In this document: positions 1 through 5,449 of the stretch, in pieces
Numbering within the stretch: the first letter of the stretch is position 1
How the letters are laid out: each line of letters starts with the position of its first letter
Assembly (NCBI GenBank): GCA_011046175.1
Contig: DSBB01000315.1
Location: forward strand, 1 to 8,820
Direction of reading: 5' to 3'
Source: Candidatus Hydrogenedentota bacterium
GTDB taxonomy: Bacteria; Hydrogenedentota; Hydrogenedentia; Hydrogenedentales; CAITNO01
DNA: 8,820 nt
Position numbers and translations under genes: made by a program
The notes under the pieces: model-generated
Databases searched by the model: none
The model's input: only the letters and a program-made list of their open reading frames with translations
What the model was told of the DNA's origin: nothing

Positions 1-91
1 AGTCTGTCCCTGTATTTCCGTATCACAAAGCATCAAAAAAGTCAATCCCCGCGAAATCCGTAGTCTGTCCCTGTATTTCCCCTGTATTTCC
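1..91. repeat. Short direct repeats (TCTGTCCCTGTATTTCC type) at the left edge
   Basis: The 19-mer AGTCTGTCCCTGTATTTCC occurs at 1-19 and again at 62-80, a period of 61 bp. The 12-mer CCCTGTATTTCC occurs a third time at 80-91. Read on the minus strand the unit is GGAAATACAGGGACAGACT. It resembles the GGGACAG-type short intergenic repeats often seen beside Y1/RAYT (REP-associated tyrosine transposase) genes in bacterial genomes; that comparison is from memory and untested. No transposase is visible in the window. The repeat begins exactly where the DUF1080 protein stops matching its family, so it probably inserted into that gene. Confidence 0.6.
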
Positions 92-441
92 TTGTTGCGA
101 AACGCCCAGCCCGGTCCGCCGGCGACTTGTTCGCCTGTAAAACGATACTCGACGCGCAGCCGGTAGTGGGAAAAGGGTTGCTTGTAAAAGATATGGCCGA
201 AGTTGCCCTTGAAACTCTCGTATTTGTCATAACAAACCTTCAGCGCGCCGTCTTCGACGCGGAAGGTGTCCAGATAATTCACCCCCGCTTCCTCGCCCCT
301 GAATTTTATGAGCCAGTCGTCCAAATCTTCGCCGTTGAAAAGCTGCAGCCACTCTTCTTCCGAATGCGCCCCGACGGCAACAAACGTCAGCGCCAGGAAT
401 AGGCCCAGCATGCTGTTGACCAAAAACCGCTTTGTCAGCAT
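1..441 (-). CDS. DUF1080 / 3-keto-disaccharide hydrolase-like protein, 5' part only, apparently interrupted by a repeat
   Basis: The reading frame starts at ATG 441 and stays open to the window edge (147 codons visible). Residues 1-27 form a signal peptide (basic start, hydrophobic LGLFLALTFVAV core), so the product is probably exported. Residues about 31-116 match the start of the DUF1080 fold: WLQLFNGEDLDDW, then DTFRVEDGALKV, YDKYESF, FGHIFYKQPFSHYRLRVEYRF and GGPGWAFRN. Family members cleave or modify 3-keto-glycosides and related sugars, and are about 220-250 aa long. After N116 the similarity ends, where family members continue with a segment such as NSGIMLH. The remaining codons (KEIQGKYRDRLRIS...) are a translation of the short repeat at 1-91. 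I read this as a gene broken by insertion of a repeat; the rest may lie to the left. An AAGGAG ribosome site (451-456) sits 9 nt before the ATG. Family assignment is strong; whether the gene is functional is doubtful. Confidence 0.75.
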   Translation of the reverse strand, partial: MLTKRFLVNSMLGLFLALTFVAVGAHSEEEWLQLFNGEDLDDWLIKFRGEEAGVNYLDTFRVEDGALKVCYDKYESFKGNFGHIFYKQPFSHYRLRVEYRFTGEQVAGGPGWAFRNKEIQGKYRDRLRISRGLTFLMLCDTEIQGQT

Positions 442-522
442 CTCTCTATGCTCCTTGATTTTTGCCGTCCGCTCCGCCTGAAAGATATCCGGCTGTGAAC
501 ACCGCATGACGACGCCACCCAT

Positions 523-552
523 AAGGTAGCGGTTCTGTCCGTCTGTTGTCAA
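523..552 (-). promoter_or_regulatory. Predicted sigma70 promoter of the DUF1080 gene
   Basis: On the minus strand a perfect -35 box TTGACA (552-547) is followed by an 18-nt spacer and TACCTT (528-523), a 4/6 match to the -10 consensus. Transcription would start near 516, giving a leader of about 75 nt that ends in an AAGGAG ribosome site and ATG 441. The call rests on the sequence match only. Confidence 0.5.
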
Positions 553-607
553 TGTGGTGATTTGCGCGTGAACGATTGCTTTACGGGAATCTGCGCGACA
601 TTTTAAT

Positions 608-630
608 GCGCGCTGCAATATGCAACGCGC
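608..630. repeat. Near-perfect palindrome in the divergent intergenic region
   Basis: Arms GCGCGCTGCA (608-617) and TGCAACGCGC (621-630) pair at 9 of 10 positions around a 3-nt ATA loop; the odd pair is C/A on the plus strand and a G/U wobble on the minus transcript. It lies between the two divergent promoters and has no T-tract, so it is more likely a protein-binding site or cruciform than an intrinsic terminator. Function is unknown. Confidence 0.4.
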
Positions 631-668
631 CCTGTTCTCCGCGATCCTCTTCGCAGGTGATGCGGTAA

Positions 669-697
669 TTGACTCGCCCTTTCGGCAATCGTATACT
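669..697 (+). promoter_or_regulatory. Predicted sigma70 promoter of the LAB_N-GDPD operon
   Basis: TTGACT (669-674), a 17-nt spacer and TATACT (692-697) give 5/6 matches at both boxes with ideal spacing. Transcription would begin near 704, about 100 nt before ATG 802. The -10 box overlaps a GTATAC hexamer. No other promoter is seen before the downstream GDPD gene, so this one probably serves both. Confidence 0.65.
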
Positions 698-801
698 TGC
701 GTATGCTTTTTATGTTCTGCCGTCGGGATACGCCCCAAACGGTGAAACCGCCGCCGCCACGCGAATTTGTCGCGGGCGACCACGCTTGAACAAAAGAAAC
801 A

Positions 802-1473
802 ATGCAAGACGCACATATCCTGATTCAAATACTTGGGGTCGCGGGCGCCGTCCTGTTCTATGGACGGTTCTATATCCAATGGATCGTTTCCGAGCGGCAG
901 GGGCGCAGCGTGGTTCCGGTGGCGTTCTGGTATATGAGCGGTTTTGGTTCCGTGTCTTTGTTGCTGTACGGCGTGTTTTCCGGATCGCCGCTGGGCGCGC
1001 TCAGCCATTGTTTCAACACCATCATCTACGCGCGCAATCTGGTGCACATCTGGCGCGGGCGCGGCAAGCTTTCCCCCGCGGGTTCGCGTTGGTTTCATGG
1101 CGGCATTGCGCTGCTGGTGCTTGCGGGTGTCGCTCTGGTGGCGTTTACATGGCTGCGCGAATATCAAAACACGCAGCATGCCGCGTTGAGCGATCAGGCC
1201 CGCAACTGGTTTTGGATAGTCGTCGGCGTGTTCGGACAGGGGCTGTTCGCGTTGCGGTTTCTCATTCAATGGATAATTACCGAACTGCGCCGGAAGAGCG
1301 TTATTCCCGCCATATTCTGGTATATCAGCGTGGCAGCCTCGTTGTTAATGATGATCTCCCATACCCAACGCCATGAATGGCTTTATGCGGCGGGGCTTTT
1401 CCTAACGCTGTTTGTATATGCGCGCAACATATATCTCGTTCATCGCAAAAAGACGCCCGTCGTCTCCGAATGA
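802..1473 (+). CDS. Tandem LAB_N-domain (lipid A biosynthesis N-terminal domain) membrane protein
   Basis: This 223-residue integral membrane protein is built from two copies of the LAB_N domain. Copy 1 carries RFYIQWIVSER (22-32), SVVPVAFWYMS (36-46) and YARNL (76-80). Copy 2 carries RFLIQWIITEL (152-162), SVIPAIFWYIS (166-176) and YARNI (206-210). The copies are exactly 130 residues apart, joined by a linker with an extra hydrophobic segment (about 100-117). LAB_N is named for its occurrence at the N-terminus of some lipid A disaccharide synthases, and also occurs alone or near glycosyltransferases; its biochemical role is not settled. No LpxB catalytic domain is present, so the protein should not be called a lipid A disaccharide synthase. 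Start: ATG 802 gives a normal LAB_N N-terminus (ILGVAGAVLFYGRF), but the ribosome site is weak (AAAGAAAC). The GDPD gene follows 35 nt later on the same strand, suggesting a shared role in envelope lipids. Confidence 0.85.
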   Translation: MQDAHILIQILGVAGAVLFYGRFYIQWIVSERQGRSVVPVAFWYMSGFGSVSLLLYGVFSGSPLGALSHCFNTIIYARNLVHIWRGRGKLSPAGSRWFHGGIALLVLAGVALVAFTWLREYQNTQHAALSDQARNWFWIVVGVFGQGLFALRFLIQWIITELRRKSVIPAIFWYISVAASLLMMISHTQRHEWLYAAGLFLTLFVYARNIYLVHRKKTPVVSE

Positions 1474-1508
1474 CATCGTGACGACGCCTGATCAAGGAAG
1501 CATCTGGT

Positions 1509-2390
1509 ATGAAATGGAGTGTATTCTGGAGCGCTCTCGGCGCGCTCGCATGTTCTTTCAGTGTTTCGGGGGAAGGGACGGACAGTAAAGCCGTTTCGCC
1601 TTTCGAGGAACGTTCCATTTTGTTGGGGCTTCATCGGGGCGGCAGAGACCAATGGCCGGAAAATACGCTTGTTGCCTTCCGGGAAGCAGTGGAACGCTGG
1701 CCCGACGCATTGCTCGAGTTGGATGTGCATGCCACCGCAGACGGAGAGGTGGTGGTGATTCACGACGACACGGTGGACCGCACCACCAACGGCAGCGGCA
1801 TGGCGCTCAGCATGACGCTGGAGGAACTGCGGGCGCTGGACGCCGCCTATCACTTCACCGCCGACGGCGGCAAAACCTATCCCTACCGGGGAAAGGGCGT
1901 TGTCATCCCCACGCTGCGAGAAATACTGGAAATATCCCCAACGCACCGTTTTCTGATTGAAATGAAGGACGGCGACAACATCGCCGGGGCGACGGTAAAC
2001 GCCATCCGCGAAGCGGGCGCAGCAAACCGCTGCATTCTTGCGGCGGTGCCGCCGATTTATATTCAGGAAGCCCGGGCGCTGGCGCCGGAAATTGCGACCT
2101 GCTATGATTTCCTGAGCGCGGCCACCCTGCTGAACGAACTGCGCTACGGCGACTGGGACGCCTACACGCCTGAACACAAGATGCTTGCGTTGTCGCCCTC
2201 GCTGAAGAAACGTTTCGACCTGACGCCGGAGGAGATTGCCGCCATCCGCACAAAGGGGATACTGGTCGCGTTCTGGACCATTAACAAGGAAGAGGAAATG
2301 CGGCTGCTGCTGGAAATCGGCGTGGACAGCATCCTCACCGACCGCCCGGACGCGCTGGCGGCAATACTGGCGGAACGGAATAACGAGTAA
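1509..2390 (+). CDS. Exported glycerophosphodiester phosphodiesterase (GDPD family)
   Basis: The product (293 aa) belongs to the GDPD TIM-barrel family, which hydrolyses glycerophosphodiesters from phospholipid turnover to glycerol-3-phosphate and an alcohol. All hallmark motifs are present: LHRGG (41-45; H42, R43), ENT (51-53), ELDVHATADGEVVVIHDDTVDRT starting at E70 (metal ligands E70 and D72, second catalytic H85), LIEMK (149-153; E151), AFWTIN (254-259) and DSILTDRPD (273-281). The family fold is complete. The first 22 residues (MKWSVFWSALGALACSFSV) form a signal peptide, so it acts outside the cytoplasm; a lipobox around C15 (GALAC) is possible but poor. A strong AAGGAAG ribosome site (1494-1500) lies 8 nt before ATG 1509. 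The gene lies 35 nt downstream of the LAB_N gene and probably shares its promoter at 669. Substrate within the GDPD family cannot be told from the sequence. Confidence 0.92.
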   Translation: MKWSVFWSALGALACSFSVSGEGTDSKAVSPFEERSILLGLHRGGRDQWPENTLVAFREAVERWPDALLELDVHATADGEVVVIHDDTVDRTTNGSGMALSMTLEELRALDAAYHFTADGGKTYPYRGKGVVIPTLREILEISPTHRFLIEMKDGDNIAGATVNAIREAGAANRCILAAVPPIYIQEARALAPEIATCYDFLSAATLLNELRYGDWDAYTPEHKMLALSPSLKKRFDLTPEEIAAIRTKGILVAFWTINKEEEMRLLLEIGVDSILTDRPDALAAILAERNNE

Positions 2391-2394
2391 ACGG

Positions 2395-2444
2395 CTCAAT
2401 TAACGGGTTCGGCGTACGCGGTCTAATGTTGGGTGAAAATTGAG
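2395..2444. repeat. Weak inverted repeat after the GDPD gene
   Basis: CTCAATT (2395-2401) and AATTGAG (2438-2444) are exact inverted copies around a 36-nt loop, starting 4 nt after the GDPD stop codon. There is no GC-rich stem or T-tract, so this is not a convincing terminator. It is the only structure I see between 2391 and the htrA promoter. Confidence 0.2.
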
Positions 2445-2532
2445 GCGCTCCTACAGTGATGACCCAGCGCCGTCCGACCGCGTCAGACTATGTCCGAAAG
2501 ACCACGAAAAAACAATTATTCAGAGCGGTCAG

Positions 2533-2560
2533 CTGTCAAATAGTTGTCTTGCGTTATACT
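2533..2560 (+). promoter_or_regulatory. Predicted promoter of the HtrA-type protease
   Basis: CTGTCA (2533-2538, 4/6), a 16-nt spacer and TATACT (2555-2560, 5/6) form a plausible sigma70 promoter. Transcription would start near 2567, leaving a leader of about 30 nt with GGAGG at 2586-2590. An envelope-stress promoter is possible for this family, but no extracytoplasmic-function sigma motif is obvious. Confidence 0.5.
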
Positions 2561-2597
2561 CATAAGCGTGCCTTTGCGATATATCGGAGGACTGCAA

Positions 2598-3749
2598 ATG
2601 ATGAATGTAATTGTAAAGAAGAAAACGCAACTGAGCCTGTTTTGCGTACTGTGTCTGTTGTTTCCCGCGGCTGGAGCAGCGCAAACGCAGGATCAAATTG
2701 CCGATTCGCGGCGGAACGCCATTGTCCGCGCAATTGAAGAGGTGGCGGCGGCGGTGGTGACTATTAACGTGGTGGAAATTAAACAGGAACAAATTATAGA
2801 CCCCTTCTTCCGCAATTTCATGGGGCTGTTTGATTTTCATCTTCAGCGGCCGCGGGTGCGCGGACGCGCCGTCGAGAGCATCGGCACGGGCTTCATCTTC
2901 GACAAGCAAGGTCATATCCTCACCAACTATCATGTCATCGAAAAGGCCGATCTCATCTCCTCTGTAACCCTGTCCGATGGACGCAATCTCGAGGTGGAAG
3001 TGGTCGGCGCGGATGAGCGCACCGACATCGCCGTACTGCGCGTCGTGTCCGACGGCAGCCTGCCCCATGCGCGGCCGGGCGATTCGGACAACCTGCTTAT
3101 CGGCGAATGGGTCATCGCCATCGGCAACCCCTTCGGCTCCATGATCCAGGACCCGCAACCCAGCGTCAGCGTGGGCGTGGTGTCGGCGAACCACCGGCGC
3201 GTGCGCCGCGAGGTGGGCGGCGGCGAGCGCCTCTATCAGGGCATGATACAGACCGACGCCGCCATCAATCCCGGCAACAGCGGCGGGCCGCTCGTGAACG
3301 CGCTGGGCGAAGTGGTCGGGGTGAACACCATGCTGTTCTCGCAGAGCGGCGGCCACCAGGGCATAGGCTTTGCCATCCCCATGAACCGCGCGCGGCGCGT
3401 CGCCGAGGAAATCATTCAGCACGGACGCCGCCGCAATCCGTGGTTCGGCTTCCGGGGCGAAGCAGTCGGACAAGTCAATCCCTACACCCTCAAGCAATTG
3501 GGCATCCGCGCCGAATACGGCGTACTCGTCACCGAGATACACCGGCAAAGTCCCGCCTACAACGCGGGGCTGGAACTGGGCGACGTCATCACGGCGGTCA
3601 GCGGCGAACGTGTCGAGCATCCGCTCGATATAGACTTTATCAACTGGGGGCTGTTTATCGGCGACAAGGTCGTCCTCGATATTGACCGAAAAGGCAAACA
3701 ACGGCGCATCGCGTTTGTCGTAGAAGAGGTCGGTGTGATTACGGGGTGA
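2598..3749 (+). CDS. DegP/HtrA-family periplasmic serine protease with one PDZ domain
   Basis: The 383-residue protein starts at ATG 2598, 7 nt after a GGAGG ribosome site (2586-2590). A TTG 18 codons upstream (2544) lies between the boxes of the predicted promoter and was rejected. Residues 1-28 are a signal peptide (KKK, then a LSLFCVLCLLFPAAGA core, cleavage near AGA-AQ). The trypsin-like domain covers about 38-275 with a complete triad: H112 in TNYHVIE, D143 in RTDIAVLRV and S228 in INPGNSGGP. One PDZ domain follows (about 283-375; EYGVLVTEIHRQSPAYNAGLELGDVI is its core). Overall it resembles DegS or single-PDZ HtrA proteins in size. The family degrades or senses misfolded envelope proteins. 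The basic stretch HRRVRREVGGGERLYQ (199-214) follows the usual SVGVVSA segment and is a family-typical variable loop. Its 3' end overlaps the convergent URO-D gene by 11 bp, with no terminator between them. Confidence 0.93.
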   Translation: MMNVIVKKKTQLSLFCVLCLLFPAAGAAQTQDQIADSRRNAIVRAIEEVAAAVVTINVVEIKQEQIIDPFFRNFMGLFDFHLQRPRVRGRAVESIGTGFIFDKQGHILTNYHVIEKADLISSVTLSDGRNLEVEVVGADERTDIAVLRVVSDGSLPHARPGDSDNLLIGEWVIAIGNPFGSMIQDPQPSVSVGVVSANHRRVRREVGGGERLYQGMIQTDAAINPGNSGGPLVNALGEVVGVNTMLFSQSGGHQGIGFAIPMNRARRVAEEIIQHGRRRNPWFGFRGEAVGQVNPYTLKQLGIRAEYGVLVTEIHRQSPAYNAGLELGDVITAVSGERVEHPLDIDFINWGLFIGDKVVLDIDRKGKQRRIAFVVEEVGVITG

Positions 3750-4875
3750 GTTTCGCCAATCGCACCAGGGTCTCGTAGTTGCGCAGGGTATTGGCGGTGA
3801 TGCGGCGCCCGTAGGGCGCGGCGGTGGGCATGAGCACGAACCCTTTTCCGGAGGTTTCGGCGACCTCGCGCAGGGTGTTTTTCACCAGCCCCTCGAAAGC
3901 GTCCGACTCGAGCGTTTCGATGGCGGACACTTCGATGTTGCCGAACAGGGTCATGTCCGCGCCGTAAAGATTGCGTACCTCCCTCAAGGTAATGTCGCCC
4001 TGGGGCGGCGGCTCCACGGGGTCAAGCGCGTCCGCGCCCATCTCTGCGATGATGGGCAGGATGTTGCGCAGGCGCCCGTGGGAATGCAATCGCGCCATGC
4101 CGCCATGCTTGTGTATGAGTTTAATAATCGGCGTGGTGTATTCATGCACGTAGTCGCGGAACAGCGCGGGCGGCAGGTAGGGTTCCGAGGCGTATTCCGG
4201 GCCATACACGCGCCAGAGCCGTCCCGGCGCGGCGGCGGCGGTCTTTTCCACAAAGGGATACAGGTGTCGGGCGAACTTTTCAAGCAGGCGATGAAACAGC
4301 GCGGATTCGGTGTAGGCCATTGCAATGTAGTCTTCCATGGAGAACAACGCCGCCGCCGCGCACAAGGGATCGCCTGTGTCCACCATGACCAACCCCCGGT
4401 CGCCAAGCGCTTCTTCGGCCTGCATGATGGAGGCCGCGTCCGGCTCATACGCAAACACTTCGTCGGGCAGTTCCAGAAAAGCGCGCGCGTCGTCCGGCCC
4501 CTTCAGCAGATGCTCCACCTGCCATACCGTGTTGACCCCGGCGTCGCGGCGTTGCGTTTCCGTGAGCGTGCGCCCGCCAACCCGCACTTTTCGATACGTA
4601 TACCGCGCCCCGTCCCGTTCCTCAGTTTTTTCCGAAAAGAGCGCGTCCCTGCAATTATCCGCCGCCGGACGCGCGTCAGGCGCGACCATGCGAATGAGGT
4701 CGGTCTCATTCTCCGCCAGTTCGAGTAAAGGCCGCCATGACGGGTCGTTGTAGATGTTGAACGGATCGGGAGCGTCTGGGTCAACGGCAAACCCGCCCAC
4801 CTCGTAGAAATTCACCGGCGTCCTGTCTACGGATTTGCCGGTAAGCGCATGCGTCAAACGTGTCTTGGAGTTCAC
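3739..4875 (-). CDS. Uroporphyrinogen decarboxylase (URO-D) superfamily protein, not HemE
   Basis: From GTG 4875 the protein has 378 residues and the usual opening of URO-D paralogues (NSKTRLTHALTGKSVDRTPV). Other family landmarks: VMVDTGDPLC (163-172), YGPEYASEPYLPPALFRDYV (224-243), MARLHSHGRL (260-269), GADALDPVEPPPQGDITL (280-297) and LFGNIEV (310-316). The fold is shared by HemE and by corrinoid methyltransferases such as MtaA and MtbA. The position of the H-x-C-G zinc motif of the methyltransferases reads HSHG (264-267), without the cysteine, and the HemE N-terminal substrate motif is not seen. Reaction unknown; a role in sugar or methyl metabolism is a guess. Longer starts exist (ATG 4917, TTG 4983), but they run into the upstream pseudogene, and GTG 4875 has AGGGA 8 nt away and fits the family. 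The gene is convergent with htrA. No promoter is recognised; it may be read from the nucleotidyltransferase remnant region. Confidence 0.85.
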   Translation of the reverse strand: MNSKTRLTHALTGKSVDRTPVNFYEVGGFAVDPDAPDPFNIYNDPSWRPLLELAENETDLIRMVAPDARPAADNCRDALFSEKTEERDGARYTYRKVRVGGRTLTETQRRDAGVNTVWQVEHLLKGPDDARAFLELPDEVFAYEPDAASIMQAEEALGDRGLVMVDTGDPLCAAAALFSMEDYIAMAYTESALFHRLLEKFARHLYPFVEKTAAAAPGRLWRVYGPEYASEPYLPPALFRDYVHEYTTPIIKLIHKHGGMARLHSHGRLRNILPIIAEMGADALDPVEPPPQGDITLREVRNLYGADMTLFGNIEVSAIETLESDAFEGLVKNTLREVAETSGKGFVLMPTAAPYGRRITANTLRNYETLVRLAKLTP

Positions 4876-4906
4876 CCTTATTTCCCTGTTGTCCGGTGTG
4901 GCGCGC

Positions 4907-5221
4907 TCATGTGGCATAAACAGCGCTGCCCTCTCGTAACGCTGTGTAAAATGCCGTTGCGGGGCAGTCGTCCTATTGTTCAAGGTCCTCCGGCCTCGCT
5001 ATGACAATATCCACAGGCAATCCTACGCCGATTAGTTCCTCATGAATCCTTTGCGTCTATTCCCCCCAGTTGGCGTCGCTCTTAACCACCAGCAAATCAA
5101 AATCGCTGTTATCGGTATATTGGCCGCTTGCCGCCGAGTCAAAAAGTATAATCCGTTCCGGTTGGGCGATACGCACAACCCGCTTGATGATTCCCCGAAA
5201 TCGAATTTCCTGTATTGCCCC
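4907..5221 (-). pseudogene. Decayed MNT-type nucleotidyltransferase (HEPN/MNT system antitoxin-like)
   Basis: One minus-strand frame reads IIKRVVRIAQPERIILF, then DSAASGQYTDNSDFDLLVV, then after a TAG (5059-5057) TQRIHEELIGVGLPVDIVIA, RPEDLEQ, a second TAG (4975-4973), DDCPATAFYTALREGSAVYAT and TGA (4909-4907). The whole matches the length and order of a minimal nucleotidyltransferase (about 100 aa), the partner of HEPN proteins in toxin-antitoxin pairs. The family motif GS-x10-D-x-D is present as DS-x10-DFD, so the glycine is lost, and the usual R of SAARG is S. No start codon with a ribosome site is seen; sequence upstream of about 5221 is unlike the family. The two ambers would likely replace ordinary codons (the second sits at a usual tyrosine position). 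Three separate lesions argue for a pseudogene. No HEPN gene follows, although an 11-codon ATG frame (4910-4878, MSAPHRTTGK) overlaps the end as ATGA and could be its stub. Confidence 0.75.
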
Positions 5222-5258
5222 ACTGCTGGAAAAAAGTTTCTGTCCACCTGTTAATCTT
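5221..5258. repeat. Possible relative of the left-edge repeat at the broken 5' end of the nucleotidyltransferase remnant
   Basis: The minus strand reads ACAGGTGGACAGAAACTTTTTTCC and so on; the plus strand contains TTCTGTCCACCTGTTAA (5238-5254). The TCTGTCC core is shared with the repeats at 1-19 and 62-80. It falls where the MNT similarity ends. The match is short, so it may be chance. Confidence 0.25.
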
Positions 5259-5322
5259 ACATCAGCATGTCGCATACCTGCAAACGGTGGTTTGTCATGA
5301 GAATATGTTGAGGAGAATATGT

Positions 5323-5351
5323 TTGACAAATGTATACCATTTGTGTATAAT
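5323..5351 (+). promoter_or_regulatory. Perfect-consensus sigma70 promoter of the RHH-2TM operon
   Basis: TTGACA (5323-5328), a 17-nt spacer and TATAAT (5346-5351) match the consensus at all 12 positions. Transcription would start near 5358, about 90 nt before ATG 5450. Such a strong promoter normally needs repression, and an inverted repeat lies across it (5331-5359). Confidence 0.8.
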
Positions 5352-5359
5352 GGTATACA
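5331..5359. promoter_or_regulatory. Predicted operator: perfect 11-bp inverted repeat over the promoter
   Basis: TGTATACCATT (5331-5341) and AATGGTATACA (5349-5359) are exact inverted copies separated by 7 nt. They begin in the -35/-10 spacer and end just past the -10 box, so a bound protein would block RNA polymerase. Each arm contains the self-complementary hexamer GTATAC. The most likely ligand is the RHH protein encoded next (autoregulation); a GntR-type regulator encoded elsewhere is an alternative. Confidence 0.65.
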
Positions 5360-5449
5360 CTGGCTCCGTTGATACAGACCGCTGTCCGGAGATGATTGTG
5401 CGCAGAAAAACACTATCGGAGACTTGAAACCATCCGCTTAGGAGTAACA

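Larger units (their letters stand above)
442..801. other. Divergent intergenic region without a convincing gene
   Basis: These 360 bases separate the minus-strand DUF1080 gene from the plus-strand LAB_N gene. They hold one predicted promoter for each direction (-35 boxes at 547-552 and 669-674) and a palindrome at 608-630. The plus-strand leader (about 705-801) contains only a 28-codon ATG frame (703-789) without a visible ribosome site or recognisable product, so no gene is called. Confidence 0.6.

Noticed and set aside
1..91. A CRISPR array at the left edge
   Set aside because: Only two and a half short copies with unequal spacing (42 and about 0 nt); no cas gene and no leader.
703..789. 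A 28-codon leader frame upstream of the LAB_N gene
   Set aside because: There is no ribosome site, no attenuator-like codon run and no hairpin; the start lies almost at the predicted transcription start.
669..1376. A 235-codon plus-strand frame overlapping the LAB_N gene
   Set aside because: It is arginine-rich, matches nothing recognisable and is the out-of-frame shadow of the LAB_N gene at 802-1473. Its TTG start is the -35 box of the predicted promoter.
1440..2399. A 319-codon minus-strand frame opposite the GDPD gene
   Set aside because: The plus-strand frame has a full set of GDPD motifs; the antisense frame has none and is a high-GC artefact.
2529..3701. A 390-codon minus-strand frame opposite htrA
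   Set aside because: The plus frame has signal peptide, catalytic triad and PDZ; the antisense product is low-complexity AHDV-rich sequence.
4907..5221. Amber recoding (pyrrolysine) of the nucleotidyltransferase
   Set aside because: The GS motif is also damaged and the start is missing, so decay explains everything; no suppressor tRNA is in the window.
5319..5372. A 17-codon ATG frame preceded by AGGAG, running over the promoter
   Set aside because: It covers the perfect promoter and operator, so it would not be part of that transcript; the AGGAG is probably chance.
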